Positions 45,170 to 54,621 of a stretch of 64,000 bases of DNA are shown here, in pieces; position 1 is the first letter of the stretch; each line of letters begins with the position of its first letter. Made by a program: the position numbers and the translations under genes. The stretch is from Chromatiales bacterium (lineage in GTDB: Bacteria; Pseudomonadota; Gammaproteobacteria; UBA6429; Thiohalophilaceae). The notes beneath the pieces were generated by a model that was not told the DNA's origin, did no database searches, and was given only the letters and a program-made list of their open reading frames with translations. Where the stretch lies: contig JALVOC010000054.1 of the NCBI GenBank assembly GCA_027032075.1, positions 62,001 through 126,000 of the forward strand, read 5' to 3'.

Positions 45170-47377
45170 TCAGCTCCCGGCGTAAGGTGGCTGGTTTAAC
45201 TTTTTATCCGGTTTCAGTACCGCCTGAATACCAACAGGAAGATAGTTTCGAAGTTTGTCCAGCAGGGCATCATCCTGTAGCGTGTAACGTTTTGCATGAT
45301 AGGCGCCCATTTCGCCGCCATCTTCCGCACCAAAGGCAACACTGGCAGCCGTAGCCGGGTGCAGCACACCAAAACCTGCTTCCCCGGCGAGTGCCCGCAT
45401 AAAGTCTGTATGATAAAAGATTGCTTTTTCACTGGTGCATGACGGAAAGCGCAAATGCACCAGGTTGAAAAATGTCGCGGGGATGCGGCAATAGCGAATG
45501 CAGTCCTGTGGAGTTGGCATGCCATCAGTGCTGGAACTGCTGATGTTGTCGCTGAAGATGCAATCACTGGCCTGGAGATGGCTGTATTGTAATTGGCCGG
45601 TGATGGTGCAATATTCGAGCTGTGCCAGACCTTCGTTGACGTTGACTGTTTCGAAAATACAGTCAGCAGCAAGAAGGAGCGGTAACGGAACACCTTCGTC
45701 ATTGCTTAAGGCGGCGGTGGCCACAGCAAGCTCCCGGGCTGCAACGCTCTTCAAACGCAAGGGGAAACGGCTGTCTGCCTCGATCGTCAGACTGTCTTCA
45801 AACACAAGATCCTGCAGCGTATAGTCGTGCTTCTCCTGCAAGCTGATGCTTTGTGCCTGTTGAATATGGACAACGGTGTCAAAGCGGCCATGATGATAAA
45901 CACCCAGCTCACCGCCGTCATCGGCGCCAAAGCAAATGGCCCGTGGTGAAGCAGGGGTCAATACCCCGCTGTCAGCAGTGAGTGGACTGGTGTGGTTCTG
46001 GTGGTAGTTCGAGTTGAAAAAATCCGCTGTTTCGGAGGTGCAGTTTTCTTCTTCGACAAGTAACAGTGATCCTGCGGCAATGATATTGCCGGACAGATCC
46101 TCCGGGATGCGCGAATAGCGGATCCTGCCATTGGCCGGTGCCTCTCCGTTATCGTCGCGGATTGCCCCGTTGAAGATACAATTGCTCGCTGTGATCGCCA
46201 GGCAAACTGCATCCTCTATCACGGTGCAACTATCCATACGGACCGAACCGGCAGGTATCGACAAATCACCGAAGAGACTGTCACGTGCATCGAGCGCAGG
46301 TGTATCCAGCAAGGCATACGCCGTATTGACGACAACATGACTGGCCGAAGTCTTGCGTAGCCGTAACATGCCATTATTCAACGTTAAGCTTCTGCCAAAG
46401 CGTATTCCCTCGATAGTGAAGATTTCGGCATCCACATCGGCAAAATAGAGGAGAACGTCGCTGTCTATTATGACGGGGCGGTGAGAGCGGTTACGTATGT
46501 ATACATGTTTTTCCTGATCATCATAGGAAAATACAACGAATGCCGAATCACGAATCTCGTTCCAGTCCAGCGTTACCGCCGCGTGGGAAAACAGCCCCAT
46601 GGGTACCGGTTTGTTCGCAATGATCCGCCGTGGATGGATATGACCGTTACGCCAATCGGCGGTGCGGAAATCCACGGTACGCCGGGAAACGTCGTCGTAA
46701 CTTCCGGGTGTCGCCGGAACGCCATGGGGGTTCGCCTGCATCCAGCGATAAGGCACACCGGCAAAGTGACTGGTTTTACTTGCCGGATTGGAAGCGGATA
46801 CCTGAACTGCGCGTGAGATACAACGGAAGTCGATTGTCGCTGCCGGCAGACCTGGATGGCGGAATACCTGCATGGCCTGGCGGACATCGATATTTTTATC
46901 GATTCCATAGACAGCCAGCGGCAGCAGCGGCATACCGATGCGTGGTGTGACGGCAACACGTTGCCAGCCTTCCTGAATTTCCAGCTCCTGCTGGGTGATG
47001 GCCTCGCCGATTTCCTCGATGCAGGATCGGGTTCCCTTACGCTGCCGCCAGCTGATGGCGTTGGCCACTTCGTCGCGTTGGCCGGCAACATGAGGTGAAA
47101 CCAGTTGTACATCCAGCAAGCGTGCAAAATAGGGGATCAACCAGTCCTGACATGCTCTGCCGGTTCTTGGGTTGTCCGGGAAGGAATCGGCCAGGCGTTG
47201 TTCAAGTGTATTATGGATTTGATCGAGAAGGATACCGCAGCTGTCCAGGTACAAGGCGAGATCACCCAGTTGCTCGATCTGGTTTTGTTTGTCATAGACA
47301 GTATTGTCCTGTTCGCGGTAGAAGGCAGGTAACAGGTTATAGAGTTGTTCACCGAGGGTGGAGGAGAATGTTCTCAT
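45170..47377 (-). CDS. eCIS baseplate/tail protein I-like with beta-helix repeats
   Basis: 735 residues. The first 190 or so look like phage tail protein I: L-G-E-Q-L-Y-N-L-L-P-A-F-Y-R and L-L-D-V-Q-L-V-S. The rest is a beta-helix-like chain (strands such as L-E-Y-C-T-I-T-G-Q-L-Q-Y) with an internal duplication: C-T-S-E-T-A...F-G-A-D-D-G-G-E-L-G-V-Y-H near residue 485 and C-T-S-E-K-A...F-G-A-E-D-G-G-E-M-G-A-Y-H near residue 690. It overlaps the upstream baseplate J gene by four bases. Confidence 0.85.
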   Translation of the reverse strand: MRTFSSTLGEQLYNLLPAFYREQDNTVYDKQNQIEQLGDLALYLDSCGILLDQIHNTLEQRLADSFPDNPRTGRACQDWLIPYFARLLDVQLVSPHVAGQRDEVANAISWRQRKGTRSCIEEIGEAITQQELEIQEGWQRVAVTPRIGMPLLPLAVYGIDKNIDVRQAMQVFRHPGLPAATIDFRCISRAVQVSASNPASKTSHFAGVPYRWMQANPHGVPATPGSYDDVSRRTVDFRTADWRNGHIHPRRIIANKPVPMGLFSHAAVTLDWNEIRDSAFVVFSYDDQEKHVYIRNRSHRPVIIDSDVLLYFADVDAEIFTIEGIRFGRSLTLNNGMLRLRKTSASHVVVNTAYALLDTPALDARDSLFGDLSIPAGSVRMDSCTVIEDAVCLAITASNCIFNGAIRDDNGEAPANGRIRYSRIPEDLSGNIIAAGSLLLVEEENCTSETADFFNSNYHQNHTSPLTADSGVLTPASPRAICFGADDGGELGVYHHGRFDTVVHIQQAQSISLQEKHDYTLQDLVFEDSLTIEADSRFPLRLKSVAARELAVATAALSNDEGVPLPLLLAADCIFETVNVNEGLAQLEYCTITGQLQYSHLQASDCIFSDNISSSSTDGMPTPQDCIRYCRIPATFFNLVHLRFPSCTSEKAIFYHTDFMRALAGEAGFGVLHPATAASVAFGAEDGGEMGAYHAKRYTLQDDALLDKLRNYLPVGIQAVLKPDKKLNQPPYAGS

Positions 47378-50300
47378 ATTTCATATTCCTCCGTGGTTAT
47401 TTTGATGTTTGAATAATCCTTGTGACAAAAGACAACCTGCCAGTCCCGCGGCTGAATATGGCGTACCACTTCTTTGTCCCCCACGGTTTCCCAGTTGACG
47501 TTTTCAGGGCGATCGATCATGGGTTTTTCCAGGCCTTGCCGGTGGGTAAAACTCAGCACACACTCGGAATTTTCGACACCCTTGACGGCCTCTACCACTT
47601 TGTACAACTCGCTTCGGTAGAGAGGTTGGCCCAATCCCCGGTTTTCAAGACTGAATGCCGACTCTACCGAGAGGTGAACAGCCTCCCTGGTTTCGTCCGG
47701 ATCGAATTCTGCCGACTTGACCCTGATTTTGACTGTTATATCGACCATTACAGCTTCAAAGGGTGAGACTGTCACCGCAACTCCGGGCAGCGCGTGGTTT
47801 AGCAGAAACTCACGTTGTTTTGTCAGTACATAGGCAGGGACGACAGTTTCAAGTTGCTCATCAAATTCGGCACCACCCGCAGGCACAATCACCACCTGCA
47901 CATTTTCCTGACGTCCCAGTGCCGCTGCTATGGTAAATGCCCTGGCCTGCCAGACGCCGCTCTGGCTGACGGCCAGATTGGCAAAATCCTCGAGGGAGAC
48001 TGCACGCTCCAGGGTCAACAGGCTTGCCGGCGCGTTGTTGCGTAAGGAAGCGACCCCCTCCATGTCGTCCCCGCCTGTTGCCGGCATGGGTTGACGCACC
48101 GTTTTTACCAGCTTGTGTGGTTTGAGTGGTTCTTCCAGGCCGCCAGCGGGGATATTGCCGTGCACGCCGCTGCCGGTACGGTAGCTGACGCGAATATTAT
48201 TTTCCCCGGTTGGCAGGCGGCGCCCGTGCTCGAGTCCGTCACCAAACAGAATTTGGATGCTGCCATCTTCTTTCATCCTCACGGTATAGTGAGGGTCGGT
48301 CGGTTTTGAGTCACGCAGCGAACCCACCTGTTGCCACGTCTGTCCGTCGACGCTTACCCTGATGTCGGCGCGCACCCCGGCCGGCATGGTGGAATCAGCG
48401 ACAAAGGAGATGTTATCGACATTCAGAATAAAACTCTGGTTCAGACGCGTGGCGTCGCCACTTCCAAGCACCATTTCGTCAGCGGACTCGCCGTGTCCGG
48501 CGACCACCACGTTGCCTCGCACCACAGTATTGCCATAGGTAAAACCGTCATTTGCATTCAATGGGTAGCTTAATTTGAGTGTGTTTCCCTTTACCGAATC
48601 AATGATCACTTCCCGTGGTTTGCTATAACCGGTGGCCGTTTCTTGTTCCAGAAGCAATCTGCGTCCGGGTTTCAGACTGTCAGGCAGCGGTGAGACATCG
48701 AGCGTCAGTTCCCCTTTGCTGACATCCAATAGCCGGGAATTCGTATCGTAACCTTGTGGGTAGAGTGTTCGGGTGAATGGGCCATATATGCGTTTGAGCT
48801 CTGCAATTTCCTCGCTTACGGCAGGTTTATCCTTGAGCAATTCAATAATGTTGTTTGCTTTTTTCGTTAACAGGACCTGTTTTCTCTTCAGTTTGCGGAT
48901 TTCCGCCAGGCGGGTCTTTTTGAACGCCTGCATGCTCACTGCATCATATTTAAAAGAAACGACCGTTTCCGCCTTGATGATAAATTCCCGCCACCATGTT
49001 TCACTGATACCACTGATTGGTTTCGCCAAATCCTGGTTTGCCATGTCTGCGAGGGTGAATATGCCTGCTTCATTCAGTTTTTCACTGTAGGATTTACCTC
49101 CGCCTGGCGGACTGGCCCCGCCGACACCCTGCAGGACGGTAACCGGGTATTCATTGACCCGTTTTGAAATCAGATCATCCAGTTCAAGCTCGTCAAATAC
49201 TTTTTTGTCCAGCGCTATTTCAATCAGCTTTAACTGGTGATCGATATCGGCTGCCACGCACCCATCGGTAATTGCAGCGGTTGATATGCCGGTGAGGAAT
49301 AATTGAAATTCATTTTCATGTTCTTCGATACGTTCGACTTGCAGCGCCCAGCGGGCAGAGCGCCCTTCGTTGTTTATTCCTTCACCGAGCACCCAGTCCC
49401 CACTGCCAAGATCTCCCGGGCTGCCATCGATAATATATCGGGTCTGGCCGATAGCGGCGATGGCACCAATCGTTGTGGTATTGGCACCGAGTACAAAGAC
49501 TTCGAGGATAAAAGATGCGCCATTTGCATTTTTGTTGAGAATTCTGGCAACTGCTTCTCCGCCCTCGTTTTCAATAGTGAAATAGCCGCTCGCATCCAGA
49601 AAGGCGCCACTGGCATCCCGGTAAAATACGGCCTGGGTGTTATAGGGGATACGAAGTTCACCATCCTGGCTAAATGATATTCTCAAGCATTTATAAAGAA
49701 GTTTGTTGAGCCCTGGTGTGGTATCATTTTCCAGTCTGAGTAATTTTCCCTCAACCTGTTTTACCGCATTGAGCACCCATTGTTGTCCAGCCTGCCAGGC
49801 AACCACATCACCATCGACCAGCTTGTGCTCACGATCCGTTTCAAGCACGTCATCACCGTTCAGACGCGGGACATAGATTTTATCGGGTTGAAGTAACAGG
49901 CGGGTAAGCCCTTTTATTGCGGTGATATGGCGTGGGGCAGGGCCCGTACAAATGCAACCTGTCTTGCTGTTGACAAGATTAAGACTGGTGGGCCAGCCAA
50001 TCTCATTTTGGCCATGCGGGGAATATCTGTAGAGTTCCTTTTTCCTGACGACCATTATGGCCACATCCCCGGCTGAGAGGCCTTCAGTCTCATCCGTTTT
50101 CCAGGGTGAGTTTGTGCCATTCATGCCACAGGCAAATGGGCTGAAGGCATCTACTGAGCGGTTCCATCCGGCGAGGCGTAACGAGTTTATGCGGGCATCG
50201 ACTTCGATATCGTCGAGTGTTTCGAAGATGATGCTCTCGCCTCCCTCTGGCGGGGTATGTGTGATCTGGAATCCTGTTGCAATGACACCACGCTGTCCCT

Positions 50301-50727
50301 CTTTGGCTTCGATTACGAGCAGGGTTGAAGCAGAAGAGGGCGGGGCCGGATGGTAATCCAGCATTTCGACCAGGCGTCTTACATGATCCCATTGGCTCGC
50401 GGTATGCAGGTAACCCTCGTTTGCATAGGCGTTGATATGCTCAGTAAGAACATGGGAGGCGCGTGCAAAAGCCCGGACAATCTCGATTCCCCAGTCCCTC
50501 GTCTGGGCATGGTATTGCTCGAGTACTCGTTGCCGCTGTTGTTGTTTTTTATCCTCCACGCCTGGCAGGGAAGGGGCAGTGGTATCTGCCAGGGCCTCCC
50601 AGTGGGGAAACCTTGCTGCCAGCGATTCACGTATCTGCTCCAGATATGTTGCTGCATTGCCATCGATGTAGCGGAAAGTGCGCAAACCTGCGCGGTTCCA
50701 GCGAGTCAAATCCGTTCTGATCTTCAT
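47374..50727 (-). CDS. eCIS baseplate J-like wedge protein (Afp12-like)
   Basis: 1117 residues. The C-terminal third carries the baseplate J features: I-P-A-G-G-L-E-E-P, L-R-N-N-A-P-A-S-L-L-T-L-E-R-A-V-S, and I-K-I-R-V-K-S-A-E-F-D-P. The N terminus (R-F-P-H-W-E-A-L) and several Ig-like or beta-rich inserts (residues 300-750) follow the large-J type. It forms the wedge between hub and fibre. Stop and start overlaps with both neighbours indicate translational coupling. Confidence 0.88.
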   Translation of the reverse strand: MKIRTDLTRWNRAGLRTFRYIDGNAATYLEQIRESLAARFPHWEALADTTAPSLPGVEDKKQQQRQRVLEQYHAQTRDWGIEIVRAFARASHVLTEHINAYANEGYLHTASQWDHVRRLVEMLDYHPAPPSSASTLLVIEAKEGQRGVIATGFQITHTPPEGGESIIFETLDDIEVDARINSLRLAGWNRSVDAFSPFACGMNGTNSPWKTDETEGLSAGDVAIMVVRKKELYRYSPHGQNEIGWPTSLNLVNSKTGCICTGPAPRHITAIKGLTRLLLQPDKIYVPRLNGDDVLETDREHKLVDGDVVAWQAGQQWVLNAVKQVEGKLLRLENDTTPGLNKLLYKCLRISFSQDGELRIPYNTQAVFYRDASGAFLDASGYFTIENEGGEAVARILNKNANGASFILEVFVLGANTTTIGAIAAIGQTRYIIDGSPGDLGSGDWVLGEGINNEGRSARWALQVERIEEHENEFQLFLTGISTAAITDGCVAADIDHQLKLIEIALDKKVFDELELDDLISKRVNEYPVTVLQGVGGASPPGGGKSYSEKLNEAGIFTLADMANQDLAKPISGISETWWREFIIKAETVVSFKYDAVSMQAFKKTRLAEIRKLKRKQVLLTKKANNIIELLKDKPAVSEEIAELKRIYGPFTRTLYPQGYDTNSRLLDVSKGELTLDVSPLPDSLKPGRRLLLEQETATGYSKPREVIIDSVKGNTLKLSYPLNANDGFTYGNTVVRGNVVVAGHGESADEMVLGSGDATRLNQSFILNVDNISFVADSTMPAGVRADIRVSVDGQTWQQVGSLRDSKPTDPHYTVRMKEDGSIQILFGDGLEHGRRLPTGENNIRVSYRTGSGVHGNIPAGGLEEPLKPHKLVKTVRQPMPATGGDDMEGVASLRNNAPASLLTLERAVSLEDFANLAVSQSGVWQARAFTIAAALGRQENVQVVIVPAGGAEFDEQLETVVPAYVLTKQREFLLNHALPGVAVTVSPFEAVMVDITVKIRVKSAEFDPDETREAVHLSVESAFSLENRGLGQPLYRSELYKVVEAVKGVENSECVLSFTHRQGLEKPMIDRPENVNWETVGDKEVVRHIQPRDWQVVFCHKDYSNIKITTEEYEI

Positions 50728-51902
50728 CCCTTGCGCCCACCATGCAGAGTCAGGTGATAGAATCCCCGGCGCGGATTGGCCGGATCGTTATCGCAAACAG
50801 CGATTTCCAGACCATCCAGGCGGATGATGCCGCTCAGGGACTGGTCAGTAAACTGGTTGCCGACTTTTTTAAATCTGTTCAGGCAAACATTTTCCACGCC
50901 ATCGAGATTCATCAAAACCTGAAAAAGATCACTGGCATGTAAATCCTCCCCGAATCGCAGTCTGCCGGGGGCGAAGAAACCATCACTTTCCGTACCCAGC
51001 ACGGCTTCCACCGCGCGGCGTACTTCGGACTGGAAATAGCCTGCCGAGATTTTTATTGAAAGATTCATAATGATGCCGACAGGTCTGGCGTCTTCGAGGA
51101 TCACTTCCTGTCCTATCATGCGATAGGCATCGATGAACAATCTCAGGATCATCCTGTATGTTGGCAGCGGCTCCGTTTCCCACTCCGGGACAGGAACGCC
51201 GCGTTGTTCGTGAAATTCGGTGATCAGTGACTTGACGTTTTCATCAAATGAGACGGGATCATCCAGAAGGGTGTTGACCCAGGGCAGAATGACGGCCACT
51301 TGCAGTGTCACCCAGGAGCCGCTCCAGTGGCTTCTGGCAGCCGCCCGCATGACGATCGGGTGTTCTTCCAGCCTCGAGGTATAGTCCCGTGTGGTGACCA
51401 TACGTTGTTGGGTATGGACATTCAACGGGCCGTTACGGCGCGCCCTTTCCATCAGCAGTGGATCCTCGAGCCAGAGCTTCTCAAGTTTTTCCTCTGCCGT
51501 ATGCCGGTTAAGTTTTGTTTCCGCATCGTCCTGCAGGCGGGCCAGTTGCACGGCGTTATAACCGATAAACTGCAGCAGACGGCGTACCGATTCCGGCCGG
51601 CGTGCGGTTTCGAGGTATGCTTCTGCGGCAACACGATCCGCCATGTCGGAAATCTGGTCCAGCATGGTGGCCAGCACTTCAACAATGACAACTTCCAGAT
51701 CTGCAGCGGTCCAGCGTTCACGCTCCGGAAAGCGGGCAGCCAGTTCCTCCAGCATGAATTGCCGAATACTGTCGAAATCACGGGCACGCCATTCGAAATC
51801 ATCGCCCAATGCGGGCAAAGCTGCGGGCAGGCTTACCTGCCGTTGACCACAATCAGGACAACGGCCCTGAAAAACCAGTTTAGTCTGCGGTGTTTCAGCC
51901 AT
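50724..51902 (-). CDS. eCIS baseplate J-like protein (Afp11-like)
   Basis: 392 residues from ATG 51902 (a GTG at 51914 is the alternative). The N terminus has a zinc-ribbon-like C-P-D-C-G; then F-E-W-R-A-R-D-F-D-S-I-R-Q-F-M, A-D-L-E-V-V-I-V-E-V-L-A-T-M-L-D-Q-I-S and later G-R-L-R-F-G-E-D typical of J-like wedge proteins. It pairs with the larger J protein downstream. Confidence 0.85.
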   Translation of the reverse strand: MAETPQTKLVFQGRCPDCGQRQVSLPAALPALGDDFEWRARDFDSIRQFMLEELAARFPERERWTAADLEVVIVEVLATMLDQISDMADRVAAEAYLETARRPESVRRLLQFIGYNAVQLARLQDDAETKLNRHTAEEKLEKLWLEDPLLMERARRNGPLNVHTQQRMVTTRDYTSRLEEHPIVMRAAARSHWSGSWVTLQVAVILPWVNTLLDDPVSFDENVKSLITEFHEQRGVPVPEWETEPLPTYRMILRLFIDAYRMIGQEVILEDARPVGIIMNLSIKISAGYFQSEVRRAVEAVLGTESDGFFAPGRLRFGEDLHASDLFQVLMNLDGVENVCLNRFKKVGNQFTDQSLSGIIRLDGLEIAVCDNDPANPRRGFYHLTLHGGRKG

Positions 51903-52314
51903 GGTTCGTTCCACCGATATTGACCGGAATCATGTGTTCTTCCTCCTGGCCGATTGCGGCCAGTTCGTAGCGGATAAGGACGGTGATCTTCTCGGTTGAC
52001 ATGCCGGTCAATGTATCCACTCCTTCAATCTCGATTTGCAAGGTGCGCGGATCCACCTCACCCTGCAGTATTTCGAGTAAGGAAGAATTCAGTCTTTTTT
52101 TCAGTAATTCCCACAGGGCGGGTTTGTTAGGTTCAAAAATAGCCTGCCGGATGCCGGCGCCAAACTCGGGCCGGAACACACGCTCAAACTGATTGGTGAA
52201 GAGGACCTGTTCAATCTGTTCGCGCACATGCTGGCTGCGGCCGCTCGTTTGTGTTCCGCTTGCGTCTACGCGAAACGGAAATTTAAGATAGCTGGCTTTT
52301 GGTAAACGCGGCAT
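51895..52314 (-). CDS. eCIS GPW/gp25 baseplate wedge protein
   Basis: 139 residues. gp25 features: V-R-E-Q-I-E-Q-V-L-F-T-N-Q-F-E-R-V-F-R-P-E-F-G-A-G-I-R and F-E-P-N-K-P-A-L. It sits at the junction of baseplate and sheath and can start contraction. The ATG follows GAGGT. It overlaps the next J gene. Confidence 0.92.
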   Translation of the reverse strand: MPRLPKASYLKFPFRVDASGTQTSGRSQHVREQIEQVLFTNQFERVFRPEFGAGIRQAIFEPNKPALWELLKKRLNSSLLEILQGEVDPRTLQIEIEGVDTLTGMSTEKITVLIRYELAAIGQEEEHMIPVNIGGTNHG

Positions 52315-52324
52315 GCTGGTGACC

Positions 52325-53137
52325 TCAGCTTGTCAAAACCTTGGTTGAGAGGGTGCTCATTTCCCCTTGTGGTACTGGTGGGCCGGAGGGGCCGACACCC
52401 GTGGGATGTACATGCGTGGCAAAAAGCGTCAGGAAACTCTGACCCTTTATCACCGGCTCTCCTCCCGTACCTCCCAACATGACCTGGCTTCCCTTGATGA
52501 CAATCTGTTGTCCTTCCAGGGTGATGCCGCTTGCGGCCATGTCTATCTTGTTGCCGTTTGCATCGACGATACTCGTACCGCTGGAAGACATTTTTAAAGT
52601 ATTCCCATTGGTATCGGTTACGGTTAATTCGTTGTTCTCGGCATCCAGTGTGAGTACAGCGCCGTTTGCATCCGTGACGGTGATCGATCCCTTTTCATCG
52701 AAACTGATTTCCGAGCCGCTCTGGTGATGCAAACTGAGTCGTTCTTTGCCGTCTTCATCGTCAAATTGCAGAATATGGCCCGACGGGGTTTTCAGCAGGC
52801 GTGTAGTTGGTTCCTGCAGAGCCGCCTCTGCAGGGACATCCGCTTCCTGTTGCCAGAAAGTGCCGGTCCAGATTGGGCGCTGCACATCGCCTTCCTCGAA
52901 TTCCACCCACACCTGGCTATCCGCTTGTGGTACGGTAAAAAATCCCTGATCGGCCAGACCGCCAAAAGGCAGGCATGGCAAGGCCCAATCACTTTCCTCC
53001 ACTCCCAGTACACTGGGAATGCGTAATTTGAGACGGCCCCGTTTTTCCGGATCTTTGTTGTCGGTGACAAAGCCCCGGTATTTTCCATAGCGCTTTTGAT
53101 CAATGGCCCTGGCTAGTCTGATTAAGGTCTCTTCCAC
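52325..53137 (-). CDS. eCIS baseplate V / gp5-like spike protein
   Basis: 270 residues. An OB-like domain (Y-R-G-F-V-T-D-N-K-D-P, V-Q-R-P-I-W-T-G-T-F) is followed by a beta-helix of short T-V-T-D-A-N-G-type strands (about 140-220). The tip region holds T-H-V-H-P-T-G-V-G-P, a likely metal site as in phage spikes. No separate PAAR gene is visible in the operon, so this protein may form the sharp end itself. The start is GTG behind GGAGGGT. Confidence 0.88.
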   Translation of the reverse strand: MEETLIRLARAIDQKRYGKYRGFVTDNKDPEKRGRLKLRIPSVLGVEESDWALPCLPFGGLADQGFFTVPQADSQVWVEFEEGDVQRPIWTGTFWQQEADVPAEAALQEPTTRLLKTPSGHILQFDDEDGKERLSLHHQSGSEISFDEKGSITVTDANGAVLTLDAENNELTVTDTNGNTLKMSSSGTSIVDANGNKIDMAASGITLEGQQIVIKGSQVMLGGTGGEPVIKGQSFLTLFATHVHPTGVGPSGPPVPQGEMSTLSTKVLTS

Positions 53138-53141
53138 CCTG

Positions 53142-54296
53142 CTACCCTCCTAAAACCGCGGATAAAGGGCTGGAGCTGGAGGGATTGCCCTCGTCACCGA
53201 TAGCGTTGCGCAATAATTTGAAATGCTGGCGGTAACCCTCGATCGTAAAACGGTGGGTAACTTCATCTACATAATAAAGCCCACCGAAGGCATCCCCTGC
53301 ACCGTCGACATAGACGGTTTTGAAGTTGAGCAACACATGGCCATACAGGGTTCCATCGAGTTCGCCTTCTGCGCGGACCTTCCAGGCGTTTTCATTCGCC
53401 AAAGCCTGGGCACGGGACTTGATCTCGAGATCCGTTGCACCGTTTACCTGTTCGAGTTGCCAGGCAAAGGGTTTGAGCCCCATGTTTTCACTGGTGGCCG
53501 GTTTCTGGCCCAGCACCTTTATATCCGGTTGGAAAAGTTGTTCGTCCTCCGCACCAGCGCCTACCTGTTTGGGCCGGATCACCGCTACTTTGTCAGGTTT
53601 GTGGCCGTCGTTACTGATGCTGAAGTCAAGACAATTGGTCGACCAGCCAGCATATAGCATGATCGTCGGCTGGGCCTGTCCCTCCAGCTCCGGCTTGTGA
53701 AAATGAATGGTGCCTTCACGGATATAAAATTCATATCCATTCGCTTCCGCGCGGTCCCGCAGGAACCTTATATAGCTTGTGTTTATCTTCAGGCTGACGT
53801 TTTCCAGTCCGTTCTGTGTTTCAGCCTTCAACTGGTTTTTTCTGGCAATGGTTTTAACGATATCCCCGTCTGTCATGCTGTTTTTATCCGTGGTTGTCCA
53901 TGTATGACGTACGTGTTCACGATCGAGCAAGAGGGATTCGTCCTGGGCGGTGACAATCAGGGTTGCAGCACTCATATCCGCAGGGAAGTTCGGTTTTATT
54001 TTCTGTATGTAACCACGCATGATTTCTTCGCGGCGTTCGGCAAAAGACGCAAAAATTTCTATTTTCCGCCATGGTTTCAGGATTGGATCGGGGCTGCCAT
54101 GATCAAGTACCAGCCATTTCCCGTTTTCATCACGGATCAGATTGAATTTTAGTGTTGCAACGGTTGCCGATTTGCGACTCATTTCAACACTGACTTCGTT
54201 CAGGTATGGATAAAAGTCTTTTATCTCTTTATTGTCTATTTTGACGATACATTCAGCGGGTTGTCGTAGATTGTCTGTTGGTCCCGGATGATTCAT
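53142..54296 (-). CDS. eCIS hub protein, phage late control gene D-like
   Basis: 384 residues from ATG 54296 behind GGAGGAG. The fold of gpD/gp27-like hubs is recognisable: F-Y-P-Y-L-N-E-V-S-V-E-M, I-E-I-F-A-S-F, I-R-F-L-R-D-R-A-E-A-N-G-Y-E-F-Y-I-R-E-G-type sequence in the middle, and Y-Y-V-D-E-V-T-H-R at the C terminus. It connects tube and spike, and is encoded four bases upstream of the spike. Confidence 0.9.
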   Translation of the reverse strand: MNHPGPTDNLRQPAECIVKIDNKEIKDFYPYLNEVSVEMSRKSATVATLKFNLIRDENGKWLVLDHGSPDPILKPWRKIEIFASFAERREEIMRGYIQKIKPNFPADMSAATLIVTAQDESLLLDREHVRHTWTTTDKNSMTDGDIVKTIARKNQLKAETQNGLENVSLKINTSYIRFLRDRAEANGYEFYIREGTIHFHKPELEGQAQPTIMLYAGWSTNCLDFSISNDGHKPDKVAVIRPKQVGAGAEDEQLFQPDIKVLGQKPATSENMGLKPFAWQLEQVNGATDLEIKSRAQALANENAWKVRAEGELDGTLYGHVLLNFKTVYVDGAGDAFGGLYYVDEVTHRFTIEGYRQHFKLLRNAIGDEGNPSSSSPLSAVLGG

Positions 54297-54601
54297 CACG
54301 CTCCTCCTGGTTCAGTCGAACGTGGGATTAGAATGATGCTTCCTTCTTTTCCTTTTACCACCAGATCATTTCCGAAAATAATGTCCGGGTTGGCATCCAC
54401 AATACGCCACCAGCGACGCGAATCGTTGTAATAGTGTAACGCCAGCAGGTCCAGGCGTTCTCCTTCCTGTACGACATGTTCCAGTACCGCCGTTGCCGCT
54501 CCGATTTCGCGCGGACGCACGCCAGGAAATGTTTCATATTGGTCTTCGCTCAAGGAAAAAAATTGTACGTCACGATAACGAGAGCTTTTTTGTATGGCCA
54601 T
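54296..54601 (-). CDS. LysM-like small tube/baseplate adaptor
   Basis: 101 residues from ATG 54601 (54607 and GTG 54613 are also possible; no clear ribosome site). The C-terminal half is a LysM-type fold: V-V-Q-E-G-E-R-L-D-L-L-A, W-W-R-I-V-D-A-N-P-D-I, and I-I-L-I-P. In antifeeding-prophage-like loci the same domain is part of Afp7; here it is a separate gene that follows the tube-domain gene, so the two may act as a split Afp7. Confidence 0.82.
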   Translation of the reverse strand: MAIQKSSRYRDVQFFSLSEDQYETFPGVRPREIGAATAVLEHVVQEGERLDLLALHYYNDSRRWWRIVDANPDIIFGNDLVVKGKEGSIILIPRSTEPGGA

Positions 54602-54621
54602 ATGCATTACCACATGTAATC

